A model generated the notes under the pieces. That model was given only the letters and a program-made list of their open reading frames with translations, ran no database searches and was not told the origin of the DNA. Positions 22,152 through 35,779 of a stretch of DNA of 64,000 nt are shown here, piece after piece. Position 1 is the first letter of the stretch, and each line of letters begins with the position of its first letter. The DNA is from Panaeolus papilionaceus (taxonomy: Eukaryota > Basidiomycota > Agaricomycetes > Agaricales). Position numbers and translations under genes: made by a program. The stretch spans positions 186,001 through 250,000 of the forward strand of contig JADNRZ010000031.1 in NCBI GenBank assembly GCA_015501605.1, given 5' to 3'.

Positions 22152-25100
22152 GCGCCAAGTAAGAGTTAAAAGCTCGTTTCATTCACGCTCCCCACTCAGT
22201 CTGGAATGCGCGATTAATATCAATATTTGTAACACTTTATTTTCATTTTCTTGTAAATATCACTCCTCACCCTATGCACTCACAACCCAACCTCTATGCT
22301 CTCTTCCTTAAATGTAAGTAGTAATTGTAATATTCTTCATTTTTGCTTCCCGATTGGATAGCAACCCTTTATCTCCTGTACCATATGACTGTTTCTTATC
22401 ATCTTAGTAGTTTTGTGTTTGTACGCCTTCTTGTAGTATAAAAAGTACAGCACAAGAACGAATGAGAAACAGGTTCTTTATCCCTCACATTCAAACTTAT
22501 GAGTATCTGAGTCAATCGGCACTCACCCCAGCTTCGTATCTCTTAGTTTCATCACCAGCGTTCGAAATCTCGATGCTCAGCGCTTCGCACACGTCCAATA
22601 CCACTCACACAGCGTCACATTCATTCGAAACGAGGCTATAATACCGACTACAGGTCTATGTGGTACCTACCGTGCTCCGTGCCTTCGCCCTCGCTCAACC
22701 ACATAGCTGCTTACCTTCAGTATTCCCATTACCCATCACCATCACCACTTGTGTTGCACGTTGCGTGTGACATATTTTTTTTTGCTTGGTTGTTTTTATA
22801 CTGTATACCGTAGGCGGTACGACACCGCGCACTGATGTTTTTACAAGTGACGCGCGCTGCGCTCATCATTTTGCCATTTATGTACAAGTGTCGGCAATGC
22901 TTGGACATCTTGGACGTATAACCCCTTATCCCTGTTCTCTCCCTGTTTACCCTTATGTTATTGACTCTTCCTTTTGTTGTAGTTTTATCCTTCACCGCTT
23001 TATGATTCATTCCATTTTCTTAGACATCCCTTTCTCCTTTCTTTGATTTTCCACAGAATTACACATAATTGTACCTATTTTGCAGAATATACGAAGCTTT
23101 GCCCCCAAAATTTTCGTATTTCGTGCCTGTATTTGTATTTCGTCATTACGTTGTGCGGACCGTGTGCTCACGCCTAAGTTACCTAGAACAATGTCGAATC
23201 ACCTCACTTATACGTAAATCATCCCTCCACCACTTAACGCCTCCCCTCTCCTAGTGAAAGATAAACAGTAGTAGATTGACTGAGGTATAGAGTACATGAA
23301 GGCGGGTATTTATAGCTAGACGTGCTATTGCACTTGTACCACGGTCAAGGCATATAATAAGAACATGAAATAAGGAAATATTCGCGTTAGCAGCTAAGTG
23401 TAATGTGTATACAGCTCATCATAATAGGGGAAACGATGGTCCAAAGAAGATATAAAAAAAAGGAATAAAATGGCAAGTAAACACGAATGGAAAGAGCGGG
23501 CGCTTAGCCCGAGGCATATTTGGTAAAAAAATAAAGATAATAAGGATAATAAAATAACAATAAAATAGACCTTTAATGACCATCAGGCAGCGCAAGGCGC
23601 ATACCCGATTTCAACATCTCCTCTCCTCTCTATCTCATCCCTCTGACTGACACACCTATGCCCGGGTGGTTAAAGGACTTTCTGTGATGGGACATCTTTT
23701 AGATTACAGTAAAATGATCTTTTGATAATGTTGAGATTCATTCTTAAGGCTTTTCGTTTAGAAATTTGGCTTAAAAAAGGTTCTGGTCGTTGATAATCAC
23801 CTTTTTAAAGCGTTTAAAAGCCTATATCTTGCGTCCATCGTTGCGAGACCAGGAGTATGTAGGTAGGAGGAGTTGGGGAGCGGGATCGGAAAGTGGTTGT
23901 GGGACCAGTTTCCCGACCCAGTGTGAGAGCCGAGGATGTGGACGGATGCACCCCCATCCTCGGCTCTCCCTACCTACATACGGCAAGTCTGCAAGGACGA
24001 CATAGCGCAGAGGAAGGGACAGTGATTGATATTGAAGGGGGAAGTGGAGGGCGGGCAAAAGAAAATAAATTAACTATGAGAACCACGGACGCGGAGTGCG
24101 CGAGCACTGTGGTTGTACAGGATGAAGTAAGTAAGTAAGGAGGAAATTGTGAGTTGGTGCTGTCAAGTGGTCCCACACACGTGACCAAGAAGACAGATCT
24201 TCTCATTGTCTACTGGTATGGATCCTGGTAGTGTAGAATGTACCTTTATCAACAAGATGATGGAAGATAGGGGTGTGGGAGGGAGGTAAATGAGGTAGCG
24301 CAGGAGCCGACGAGCAACCGAAGAGTTCGGGAGCCAAAGCGAAATGTGGACTTAACCTGGCGTCTACGGAACACCGCATGCTCCTCTGAATCCCGCCTAG
24401 CCTTTGAGTCACATCAATCTCATCCACATTTGTCATGACAATCTCACTTCGCTTTGGGTGGTGTTCTCTGTGGATGGGACACATAATGTAAATTCATGCA
24501 AGTAACCGCATAGGAAGGGATAGTGTGTGTGTAATTATAGAGTAGCGGAGGGGATGTGATGTATAGTCTTTGTTCAAATCAGATGTCAACATCAAAATGA
24601 AACGAATTTAGGAGGGGGAGAGCAAGGAAAAAATACATCAGGCACGCAGCAGGATGTTCAGCTTTCAGATGACATGTTAGCTTGAGAACAGGATGTGTTA
24701 TATATAACTATTCAAACACGTCTAAGAAACGACGATGGTGAAATAATAGAATGCAAAGGTACGAGGAATGCTGTGAGCGCAATGTAGATGTGAATATGGG
24801 ATGAAGGAAGGGTATCCAGAACGAATTCGAGGGATGTTGACAACAACAGTTCAAGAGGGGAGGTTGAGGAACGATGGGTGGTAATAGGGAAGCAAGGGCG
24901 TGAAAGGCAGAAGAATCACAAACAAAAACACAAGGACGGCCCCAGAGGTATGGCAGAGTAAGAAGGGGTAGTCCAGGATCGATACAAACGGCCTCAATTA
25001 TACCTATCCCGACGAATACCCTCACCTTGGCATCTGCATCACCCTCGCTTCTCCAACCACCCAGCCTTGTACAATCATATTCACATCAACCCACAGCTGC

Positions 25101-26287
25101 ACCGTCTATCCCTCCCTCTTCCCCATCATAATGCACGTAGACACCCTACTTCTCTCTCCTGCTCCATCGCTCTGATTTTTGCCTTTGGTTTCGCCTTTTG
25201 CATATCCTCGTCAAGTGCATCTGTCTTACCCTCCTCATCTCCACCCTTTTTCGCTTTCAGTTTAGGCTTGGAGTTTCCGCCGCCTTCTGATAGCCATTTT
25301 GCCCACCTGGGCCCTTCATTGCCGATGCTTTAGAGGTTTGGCTCCTTAGGATGAGTCGATGACGGATGGAGACCCCAACTAGCATTCAGAGTCTGCTTCG
25401 GACGTCTTCTGTGGGGTCCAAGTTGGTGTTTACGGAGCCAGAACTGAATGGGAGAAGCAGAAAGAATGCAGGGCAAAGCCCGAGAACAAAAAGAATGAAC
25501 GCACATAGTAGAGCACAACACCGACCTTTGTATAGGCCTGGCCATCAAAAAGGTCGCTAATAATAATAATTTAAAAATAAAAATAAAATAAAATGAACGA
25601 AGGATGAGTGTAATGGAAATGGAAGGGAGTTTGGGATCAAATATCAAGAGCGACGCAAGAGGGGATGAAATGGGGTGCACTGTGATGGGGGCGTTTATCA
25701 GAGAAGAATGCATGCATTCAAACGATGCAAAAAAGTGAGAGGAAGTAGCATATAAAAGAGTAACAGGGCGAATAAAGAAAGCGGCACGATGTGAAGTGAG
25801 GGAAGACGAAGCGGAGATTGGATTAGACAGTAGAAATCAAAGGCGAGTCTTAGCTACATCCTACCCTATTCATAATATTCACACAATTACTGAGTCTCTG
25901 TCGCTTGGTTTAGGGACCAAGGGATCATGTCTTAAATCCAACATTGTAGATAAATTCAGAGAATAGATGATCGAAGGAAAACGGACACATAGAACGACGT
26001 AGATGGCTAAAGGAAAATACAAGACAAAGAACAGATGATGGTGGAAGTGGACACAAATTGGACGGGGTACTTAATGAACTATCACAGGAACGTAATGGTA
26101 TGGATGAAATGACACTGATGAAGAGTCAGAAACGACTTGTGGGACGATGTGAGATGAAGAAAAATACGGAGAAGAAAGTTGTCAGGTGATAGTAGAATGC
26201 TGGGCGCTGGATAAACGAGCTGCCGAGATACGTTCGAATAAAATAAATCAATGAAAGGTAAAACGAGAGACCAAATTACTCACCATC
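22152..26287. other. Long intergenic region, no gene recognised
   Basis: Many short frames but no recognisable domain. One Lys-rich minus-strand frame near 25130-25325 (containing SKPKLKAKKGGDEEGK) lacks a start codon and could be an exon of an unidentified gene. AT-rich tracts occur near 23520-23570 and 25560-25595. A hairpin lies at about 23862-23982. No tRNA was identified. Confidence 0.4.
23862..23982. repeat. Interrupted inverted repeat
   Basis: TATGTAGGTAGG near 23862 and GAGAGCCGAGGATG near 23926 are matched in reverse order by CATCCTCGGCTCTC near 23955 and CCTACCTACATA near 23969. The inner stem has a loop of about 16 nt. No coding context. Confidence 0.6.
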
Positions 26288-27665
26288 TCACTCCCCATGC
26301 TTGGACGACCCGGCTTCATGACGCTTCGGAGCATAGACCAAGGAATGGAGCAGACCCTTGACCGAAAGCTTGGGAGATGACTTGGTTAAAGTGTCAGCAT
26401 CATCCGAAATTTCTGGCTCGTGTGCCCATTGCCAGAATAACATCCTATATTTGACGTTGTCGGGGCGTGCGTTGGCAGCAATTGATTTGCGGAGATGTTG
26501 AGCGGCGATCCTGCATTCAGCAGGGAGTGGACCAAAGTTGACGAACTGCGCTATGAACTTGGTGAGCGACTCGTGGTTCTCCATCTGGTTGCGCTTGAGG
26601 ATTGCCATGAGGTCAGCATTAGTTTGCGCTTCATGTTGGGCCAGATCCGACTCGATCATCTGTTTTGCCTGAAGAGCACGTTCGATGCGCTCGTGCAGAT
26701 CTTGGTAGAGGTTGGAGGATGCTGAAGATGTAGGCCTGGAAAATGCAGTTAGACTATAAGGATAAACAAAATCCAGCACTTCTAATGCAGAGTTCTTGGT
26801 ATTCGTAAATCGAGTTATGGATGGCCAATGCCCTGCAAAGAAGGCCTACGGAGACAAAGTCAACATAAACCAGATGGATCAGAGACCAATTTCAATACTT
26901 ACCCTGCAAACTTCGTCCCTCAGTTGAGCAAAGTTGGACTCTGCTCGTGTTCGAGTGCGTTCATTGTGCAGTCTGTCCCACATCGTGGTTACGAATGTTA
27001 CGGAGGAAACACCGCGACCTGGAGGTGCCAGAAACTGCTTTAGCATCTGAATTGTTCGGCGCCGACTTCCAGGCAGTCGAGTTTCTGTAATGGGTGACAA
27101 AAAAAATATTCTGTCGACATATTCTAAACTAATAGTACCAATTAATGAAATTGGGCGTGTTATATTGGAGGGATTATGTTACTCGTTGTCATTTAGCCAC
27201 TTTTTAACTTTGTCCATAATCTCGATTTCAGAGATCTTTGAGTCAGAAAATCCCGGAGTATCAATGAGATGTGTTGGAAGTTCGGAAGCATAATTGACAT
27301 TGACGATACGGTAAGCGTTTACCGACTGTGTATACCCCGCCAGTTGATCTTTGGAGATCGAAAGTTGCTGAGATTCGCCCGCTAGTGCCTCGATGAACTT
27401 TGAGATGCATCAATGCCGAAATATTCAGCTACATTGTATCTCAAGGAGACAGATTATTGTTGACTTACTGAGCTCTTCCCGGATCCTGTGGGTCCCATAA
27501 TACTAGATAAATTTATTCATTAAATACATTGTGGGTCTTGATTATATGTACGAATTACACGCACAGATATAATAATGGGATTCGTTCGCGGGGAATGCGA
27601 CCAGTCACAGGTTCGACAGAAATATCACCAGTGATTTGATGGTATGTGAGTGCAGGAAGTTCCAT
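26288..27665 (-). CDS. AIG1-like P-loop GTPase, subfamily I, 376 aa, intact
   Basis: Exons: 27665-27565, 27502-27469, 27397-27183, 27123-26901, 26845-26288; all in phase with GT-AG introns, including GTAAGT at the fourth donor where three paralogs have GC. Exon 1 carries QITGDISVEPVTGRIP. The 34-nt exon 2 encodes IMGPTGSGKSS. Exon 3 has FIEALAGESQQLSISKDQ and G3 LIDTPGFSDSKIS. Exon 4 has ITETRLPGSRRRTI and TFVTTMWDRL. The C-terminal exon has NLYQDLHERIERALQAKQ and a longer, different tail (ending SSKHGE) than its paralogs, which end in WFKPKA or similar. No repeat R copy adjoins it. It is the most diverged intact member of subfamily I and may be an older copy. Confidence 0.85.
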
Positions 27666-29172
27666 GACGACAGGGATTGGGGATAAGTGATATTTGAAAG
27701 GTGTACGCCGTCCTGAATGGATAAGATGATGAGTGCTGGAGGCAAGGTGTACCGTGTGATCCACGGTTGGTGCATGTCAGCTGTGAGGCAGGTGTCCCGA
27801 TTATCTCGTTTCGCTGATCGTTGGTATCTTATCTCACCACAAGCTTACATTTTGGTCTTCGTCCATTTCAATCTCACATCATAAAATGAAAAATAGGCAT
27901 TTCAACCTTATCGATACAGATTTGGTCTGACTTTCGACAAGGATGGACCCATTTTGTGTTCCTCAGATAAGATAAAATTCCGACTCTCACTTTCTTCCTT
28001 TCCCCCATCATCATCACTGCCTTGGATCCTCAGGGGTAAAATCTATACATGCTAATGTTAATAAATTCTCCTCTTTCTTTGCTCTCTCATTGTGATCACT
28101 AAGGTCATTAGCTCCGCTGAGACGATTCTCACATTTTACACGCCTATGAGCCAACGCCACGCAAGCACAAAAGTCACCGTACATCCAAATTTTCGCTCGC
28201 CATTTCGAAGTATACCTACACCACTCTGCTTCGATTTCCACCTTCCACAACGACCCTCAAGCGCGCCAGTTTAAGCACGGTTACCCTCCGCTCCACTTGC
28301 GCCTCATCCCTTAATCCAGTCCACATGTTTCATTTATCGGGATGTCCTCTATGTGCTGGTTGTCGCTTTTGCAATCATAACCAGCAATTCACCCTCCGTT
28401 CTCACCCCTCTTCTCCGTACACTCACTGCGACAACCCAAGGAAGTCGCCCATGTGTGACATCACCGCCTATCACTCAGCTTCCCTCAATCTTAAATTTCC
28501 GTGCAATATCCTGTAACGACTCTGCTCTTTTCAGTCTGCTTCAAATGTCTCGTCACCCACGTTCCGCAAACCCTCAAACATACAGTACGCATTGCCGTCG
28601 CCTCATTAGAAAGGGGACCCGTATTTTCATAGATCCCCAGCGCCATCGTTCATCCAATCCTCTGCTCCCTGCCTTCCTCGCGCAACACCCTCCAATCCCG
28701 TCAACGTTGGTTCACTTAACTTGAAATCATTTCCCTCGGGGCCCACTGGCATTGACATGTGGGTGTTCGGTTTCTACGTTGTTGGATCCCCTTGCACCGT
28801 GTCACCCTCCATAACCCTTCCCCATTATCAGTCGTGGTGTCGTTCATTTTCACTTGGGTCATAGGTAGACATTTTGAAACATAAGAGTGTATTTATAATC
28901 AATGATGAGACGTTAAAGTGAAGTTATGAAAGGCAATAGCAAAATTCAGAGGAGAAGTATGGCAGTGTGTGAGATGGAGACCCAGAAAACAAACCGACGT
29001 GAAGGAAAGGGCGCTATGAACATGAGAAAGTATCGAATGTGAGGGAGCTGACACACCATAAGCGCCCCAGATATCCATGCGATGTTTTGACGTCCGCACA
29101 GCGAGGTCTGGAATGACGATGAAAAATGGTCAGTATGAGGGTTTGGAGAGCAACGAAGCTGAGAGTAAAGGG
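27666..29172. other. Intergenic, no gene recognised
   Basis: Upstream flank of the 27665 GTPase and left flank of the MULE element. A 123-codon plus-strand frame at 28353-28724 is Ser/Pro/Thr rich with no recognisable motif and is judged non-coding. Confidence 0.45.
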
Positions 29173-32100
29173 AAGTTCCCTTATTCTCCCCCCCACGGAC
29201 ATCAAGATGTAACGTGACTTTAATAGATAAGATAATATATATTACAAATACGTGAGATAAAGACTTATACGGTGTGATCTAATCAACGAAAATGCCAAAA
29301 TAGTCCGGAGTTTGTTGTCATCCGTCATGCCTGGCAGGCCTTGCGCGGTAGAACATTGCACTGCTTGTTGACTGCTCCCACGTCGACGGCACACTCCCTC
29401 TGGTTGTCCTCAGCCTTCTCTCCTTCGTCAAGCATGCAGTGGCCAGCCGAAACAACCCAGCTCCCTCTCTGTCGAGTGCTTGAAGCATACGAGAGTCCCG
29501 AAATGGCAGCTGATATTCAAGTCCATCAGCAAAGTCCTGCAAGGTTCGTATTTTTTCTCTCATCGCCTCTTCATACGTCTGATGTGTGTCTTGACCCATG
29601 TCCACCAACCCATCCCCTTCCTCTTCATCACTACCATCGTCGTCTTCATCACTTTGTGCACCATTTCCATTCATCCCTTCACCAGCATCCTCCCTATCAA
29701 CCGCTGTTACTATGTCCACCACCTCCAACATGTCACCATTTAGTGGCACCAAGGACTCGTGTCGCCAAAACGGAGCAGTTCTCTGTCGCTTCACCTCCAA
29801 GAAAAACCTCGGAGGAACTTCCTTAAACGATTGGACAAGGTGTTTACAGAGGAGAAAGCGGCTGGTTGCAAGATATGGGCATGTGCAAACCATCTTAGAA
29901 GGATTTGGTCGGTAGGCATCATTTATTGGCATTGTGATGGGCGTGTTCATAAGTTTTTTCCAGGTTTTCTTGAAGTTCTTTCGCCATGATGGCAGCTCTC
30001 GGTAACGGCCTGTCTCGGTGAGTAAGAGGTTCAATTTTCTATAGTAAAGCGGTGCCAATTTAACGACCAAAATCCAGACGAGGAGGTCACAGTGCGGCAT
30101 GTGGAAATGATGGAGGAAGTCGTGTTTGATGCGTCGCCAGCTATAGTAAGTGTATTAGTAACGATGTTCTATGTTTTGAATCCAATACTTACTGGCTTTC
30201 CAAGATCATTGTCGTCTTGAGGATCGGGATGAGGGGAGATGCTGATCGTGCCCACAGTTCCCACCTCCCCTTGCGATACCAATTCTCCCAGAGATAGGCC
30301 CACAGCTCAGGTAAGTCATTCTCCACGCAGTATGTGTACATTTGCCGAACAGCCCAATTTTTAATTCCTTCAGGACTCGGCGGCGCATATCCAGGAATGA
30401 GAGGGTGGGAGCAGTAATGGTTTTCAAGCATCGTGATAATCTTTTCACGATGCACTTTTGGACAAAAGGTGTGTCGCCCACTGGAAGTGTTTTCATGAAT
30501 GTCGCTCATATTTTCATCATCCTCGTCAGGTTCTGGGATCGTAGCAGGAGGCTTGGGTGGGACGAGCTTGATGCGAATCAGGTGAGCTGCACCCGTAATT
30601 GTGGACATCACAGAGCTAAGGCTGATGCCCTCCTTTGGTGGTTCTGCTGCAGCTCGCGCCTGAGCGTTCAGTTCTGGTGTGATGATAATCGGAGGCAGAT
30701 TGACTGATGAAGAAGATGAGGTGAGTTTTTCTTCTGGTTTCTTCATTTCTTCGGTTTCTGACACCTCTGGTCTCTCGCAGTTGGGTCCTCCTTCGTAGTC
30801 CAAAATGTCGGCCTGACCTTTTGGTCGAAAATCAACATCAATGAATTTGTGTTGGGTATTAGCTCTTCCGGGGTCATATGGTGTAGTCGCCAAGGCACCC
30901 TTTGCAAGGCGTGTGTGTACTGCTCGCCGGAGATGCCACCAGCATAGGGAAATTTTGGCCTCCCACACCTCCCTCGCCATCGCAATCTCAGCCATGTCCT
31001 TGTCGACGTGGATAAATTTCGGGTTGACGTTGTATTTCACTTTCAAGCGCTTTCCCCATTCCGTCAGGGCCTTGGTCCTCTTGTTGATTTCAATTGATGT
31101 CGCCGTTGAAAGAAGACAATAAGAAATCGGAAAGCCAGCATTATCTTGTTCTGCCATGATGCTATACAGCTCAAGATGCTTCGAGTTTGTATTGTCTATG
31201 AGGTATGTGAGTTATTTGTCTTTACATGTCTGAAGTGCTTACATGTTGCATCCAATCCAATCTCGACAACCTTCCCTTTTAGCGGCTCCATGATTTTCTT
31301 CATCCCCCATGCCAACATCTCCACGCCATCAGGTAAGCTTTCCATTTCAAACACATCAACGTCGCTCTGATACTCCTGGAGTAGCATCTTCGCCGAGAGT
31401 AGCTGTTGATTGTCCCGCCTCCAGTGCGGCTCACTGAGTTTCAACCAGTGGGTGTGAATCTGCTGTGCCATTGCTCCAGGAAATGATGCCTGGACTTTCG
31501 CCACCATCGCAACTGGGGTAAGCCATTCAGCATGTTCTTGTATCATCTCTATCGCTCCAAGGGGCATACTAACATCAACGTAGTCGACATGTTTGACATG
31601 GTGTTCTAGACGGACAGTGACCCTAGTTTTTCCATTCTTCATTTCACGGGAGCTTATGACAAGTCGACTGCGGCAGGGATAGCGCTTCATCCCAACGTTG
31701 TCCCGGCGCTTAGCTCCCTCCTTTGTGCTCTGCTTTTCTTTCTTCTTTCGGTCCTCATCCTGACTACACCAGTATCTTCCCTTGCTGCCAGTTGCAAGCT
31801 TTGGATGATCATGTACTCTGTGTATCATGTGAGTCTTCTTTTCCCTGTGCATAATTTACTACTCACGTCCACCTGTACCCTGTCAGAGCTTGAATCTCCC
31901 GAGCTGTCATGTTGACACGATCTCGATGGGTCACCAAAGGGTCGTGGTCCATGATATATGACCCTTCAAAATGACATTCATCGTTTGCACGGACACTTGC
32001 GCGCAGGGCCTCAAAGAAATCTTCTGCATTTCTATTATCAGAACCCTAATGATAATAATTGGTGAGTGTCACTGTTTCAGTTCATTTAAATTACTCACCA

Positions 32101-32554
32101 CGTCATTTTCAGAGTCAGACTCATGGCTGGAGCAGGGAGAGTAGTGCCGAGAGTTGGCCACTTGGAGCATTGCTCTCTTTTGTGGTGGCTCTTCATCTGC
32201 CACATGCCTATTATTTTTGGTGATTGCACGACTAGTGTTGGTAATGTCCAGCAATTTCTTTTGATTCCGCCGTTTTTGTTTACCAACTCTTTCCTTTTCC
32301 CTGCAGCTGTCGCACAGGAGATATTTTCCGTGGAGGGGAACAGTTTCATGGCACCATGACCTGCTGCATTCTCGTGTAGGACTGTCCATGATTGTAGAAG
32401 GTGTTTTTCGTGTATATAGGGTATTTTACAGCCAATAGAAATCCGTAAATGTTCGCGAGAAGTATTGTAAACATAAGCACACGTGAAAATAGCACGTGGA
32501 GTGAAAATCCTTCCATATTTGGACATGTCTGTGGGGGGGAGAGCAGGGTCAGCT
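29173..32554 (-). mobile_element. Mutator-like (MULE) DNA transposon, full length (3.4 kb)
   Basis: An exact 9-bp direct repeat AGTAAAGGG lies at 29164-29172 and 32555-32563. Just inside, the two ends carry inverted repeats sharing TCTCCCCCCCAC(G/A)GACAT. A 9-bp duplication plus a MULE transposase gene filling the interior identifies the family. Terminal repeats are short (about 30 bp, imperfect outside the C-run). Gene and ends appear undamaged, which suggests a young insertion. Confidence 0.88.
29318..32389 (-). CDS. MULE transposase, 5 exons, 956 aa, intact
   Basis: Exons: 32389-32099, 32045-31867, 31817-31243, 31195-30193, 30140-29318; the introns are 47-53 nt GT-AG and every junction is in phase. 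The N-terminus has a Cys-rich putative zinc site (CSRSWC ... YLLCDSCREK) followed by a basic region. A conserved block around YWCSQDEDRKK and KRYPCRSRL follows. The catalytic core runs from VVEIGLDATYNTNSKHLELY (first Asp; the exon 3/4 junction splits DATY) through QDNAGFPISYCLLS and FIHVDKDMAEI (second Asp) to the CWWHLRRAV motif of MULEs. After an acidic linker come SHWRRIKHDFL and a SWIM zinc finger CTCPYLATSRFLLCKH, then an acidic C-terminus. It catalyses cut-and-paste transposition of the surrounding element. No stop or frameshift was found, so activity is possible. Confidence 0.9.
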
Positions 32555-33399
32555 AGTAAAGGGTAAGGACAAGTATTGCATTGATGAATAAACAAAAGAT
32601 CAAGAGGGACAAGGGGTATCGGGTACCCTACCTGCGTTGACAGGGGTTCTCTCGAGTTAACCTGCGATCCACTATGCCTAGGCACTATGTACACCAACCC
32701 TGCGCATCATCAGTTAACTCATACTTCCTAACCTTCTTGGTAGCTCGCTCTCATCACCCTTCCTCATCACCTTCGGTTTCAATTCGCCCTTTCTGCCCGG
32801 TACCTTCATTTGTCCCAAAACGTCCTTCGTGTCGTTGGGAAGTCCGAAGTACAAGATCACCCGCTGTTTCCTGACGAAGCGTTGGCGTTGAAGTGTGAGC
32901 CCAAGGCTGGTTCGACGGAAATGTCGCCAATGATCTTCAAAGGGTTTAGTGCACAAAGGCGAAGAGGTAAGGGTGGTGGTTGTACACTTCTGTTCCGTTA
33001 CCTGAGGCCCAGGTTGCAGCTATGCGGAAGACCCTGTGAATCGTCTGCAAGAACTTTTTTAAAAATATCAAAATTCTCGGATTTCACTATGCAAATTTAA
33101 CGGATAGGGCATAATTTGTTGCTAATTAGGGCGATTGGGAGGCGAAGAAAGATCAGATACGACTGGCGACGCTGGGAGACGATGAAATACGACTGAAAAC
33201 GGGACCAGAGGGCGGCTGGTGGTTTGAGAGCGGCGCACTCGCACTGTCGCACGTCCTCCAAAAGTTACCCTTTTTGGGTCATTCGTCAGCAGGTGGCATG
33301 GGTGAGACAACACCATCAGCCGAGCTCCTTGATTTTGAACTGCCATCCACGACTGTCGCACTTATGCTCTTGCTTCCCGCTCTTCCGTCTAACAATATT
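32555..33399. other. Intergenic with one GTPase relic
   Basis: Right flank of the MULE element. Apart from the relic exon at 32895-32955, nothing recognisable. Confidence 0.45.
32895..32955 (-). pseudogene. Relic of GTPase first exon
   Basis: The minus strand reads LKIIGDISVEPA, the diagnostic first-exon signature of the family, and then diverges. No donor, P-loop exon or later exons are found nearby, so only a stump remains. Confidence 0.6.
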
Positions 33400-35500
33400 T
33401 TGGAAGTTTGATAGTATTTTGACATTAGGACGTGTTTCCTAGACCATACAACACGATGCGTTGCTGCAAGGGCAATGAATGGCATGTGTTTCTTCAATTC
33501 TCCGACTGACGATCGTCCTTGTACACTGAGACGCTGTGGCTGAAGCGAAGCGGTTGAGGAAGGGATGTGGATGTATTTGACATATTCACTGTTGGAGTGT
33601 GTATGTACAAGTGGGTGTCTCTCATTTCTCGCATTTGCGGGCCCTAACCCAACGCTCTTCTACAGTGTAATTAGACGGATGAATATCACGCCTTGCCCCA
33701 AAATCCTTACATCCAATTTTTCTCGTGTTCATCGTCGAAATTTGTGACACTCAATCTGACTCTGGGTTCATCAAAACGCGTCTCGACCACACTCCTTCAC
33801 ATCAAGGAATCATCATCACTCTTGCTCACGCAGAACCCGTATGTCTCTCTGGGTGTCCTAATGAAGGGCCTATGCCATGGTCTGGACTCGCCCCACAATG
33901 CTGGTTATGATGAAGAGTAGACATTGTGGAAACGGGACACGTTCACATATGGCGCGTGCTGTAGGGATGAGAAAGGGGATTAGTATCTGTTGCCTTGATA
34001 CTGAGGTGATTGAATAACTTCTTTTTCGTTATTCATTGCACCAAACCGTTCCTCAGTCGACGTTGGTGTTATGTTTTCATCGTTCTTACTACGCAACATC
34101 AGCCGATCCCAGTTCCAACATTCACCTCACAACCACGTACTCCATCGCCGACTTTGTTGGTCCCCATCATATCTAGCGTCCAGCATTGGGCTCACCTCGT
34201 CCAGGAGGTCATAACCTTGGCCATCTTCAGCGAATATTACATACCTTCAGCTTTCACACTCTAAAGCACGTTGACGTTGACACGTCATCAACCTGGACCT
34301 CCACCTGCGACACATACTCCCGCCTATCTCTCTTCAGGAGGCAGTAACAGCCTACACACCTGGTATGAAAGCAGCTCTGATATCTCAAGATCATTCTCCT
34401 ATTTTTTTCCATGCTCTAGGTATTTTTTATTACTCAGAAATTGTCGTTGTTGGGAGGCAGCCGTTGGGTCGTCGTCAGATTTTGGGGTTAGGGTTGATGG
34501 GGGGTCTGATGCACAACGAGTGCACTGGTGTCGAGTGTGGGGGCATTTAGCATTTGTGATGAGTTTGAGCAGGTGGACGAGATGGCCGCTGATTGGAGGG
34601 AGGAAGGAGAGGCGAACATGAGTGACACGGAATGGGGAGGCTAGCTGTAAACCCTGGTGGAGGGGGAGAGGATACCACATGGATGGTGCATCGTAGAAGG
34701 TGAGTACTTCATCTTCAGATATCTCACCGTTGAGTGACGAAATTTCTGACATGGTGAATTCTATTTCAAATGTGTCCGACCTATCAATGTCTGAAGTTGC
34801 TGAGTTCATGCTGCGTCTAGCATCACCCCCAATTTCAACTGATTCCAGGAGTGCAACACCGACTCACCTATTTCTTGCCCCTTACTGTTTGTTCTGAGCT
34901 CAAAATCTCCCTCTCTGCCTTAATTTAGGCCGCTAGCCCTTCATTGAACGACTCTGACTTGGCAGTAATGGTGGGTATTCCCGCATCAACAGCCCACTTG
35001 AACGACAGTGTCACCTTGGCCTCTGGCTCTGTTCAAGTTATAATAATGGTGCCCACTCCCGGCATAAAAGCAGCATCAACGTATTTGTGTTGTTCTTCCG
35101 ACCGTGTTCTCCCCCTAGGTATTTTTTGTCGCTTAGGAAAGCTCTTTGTAGGATGTTGTCGTTGGTGGCTGTGTTAGGGTTAGGGGGCAGAGCGTGTTGT
35201 CCAACCAACGTCAGTTGGGATGTATTTCACATTTCTGGTGCGGTTAAGGAGAGGAACGAGAAGGAGGGTGAATGTGTGTAGGGGGGTGAAGCAACGCAGT
35301 TGGGTGATGAAAGAACCGTCCTCACCCTCCAACATGCTATCCAGCGCCATTCCTCCATGGTCTTCCACCACCCGCCGTCATCCTGTTGCATCTCGCTTCA
35401 TCTCTGCAACCGATCCTCATTGTCTCATCACCACCTACATTCAGACTATCAGTCCTATCTTTCAAGCTTGAAGGTCTTACCACATTTTATGATTGTCTTC
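33400..35500. repeat. Dispersed repeat R, copy 3
   Basis: This copy is colinear with R4 and R5: GAAGGGATGTGGATGTAT near 33559, a core TAGGTATTTTTTATTACTCA near 34419 followed by GGGGTTAGGGTTGATGGGG, TCTAGCATCACCCCCAATT near 34816, CTTGGCCTCTGGCTCTGTTC near 35013, and a second core TAGGTATTTTTTGTCGCTTA near 35118 with TTAGGGTTAGGGGG. It ends about 280 bp from the 3' end of the GTPase at 35780. Confidence 0.75.
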
Positions 35501-35779
35501 AAACTTACCGGGCCTATGACCTCTAGGAGCCATTGACTGGTCGATACACATACTCACCCATAATCAAATGCTGTTAAAATATGACCAGAGGCGAAAAACA
35601 AGAACTATAATAGAGTTTACATTTCAGAATTCAATCAATGTACGCAATGAGCCAGCATATACTATAATGTGACAAATACTAAGAGAGGGACGTCGATAAA
35701 TATGTGAGCCGTAAAACAAGGTTGTTCAAATAATGCGGAAGTGCAACGCGAAGATGATCCGAGAGATCTAGCTGCATAA

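Noticed and set aside
28353..28724. 123-codon plus-strand frame
   Set aside because: Ser/Pro/Thr-rich, no motif, no splice context; composition resembles non-coding pyrimidine-rich DNA.
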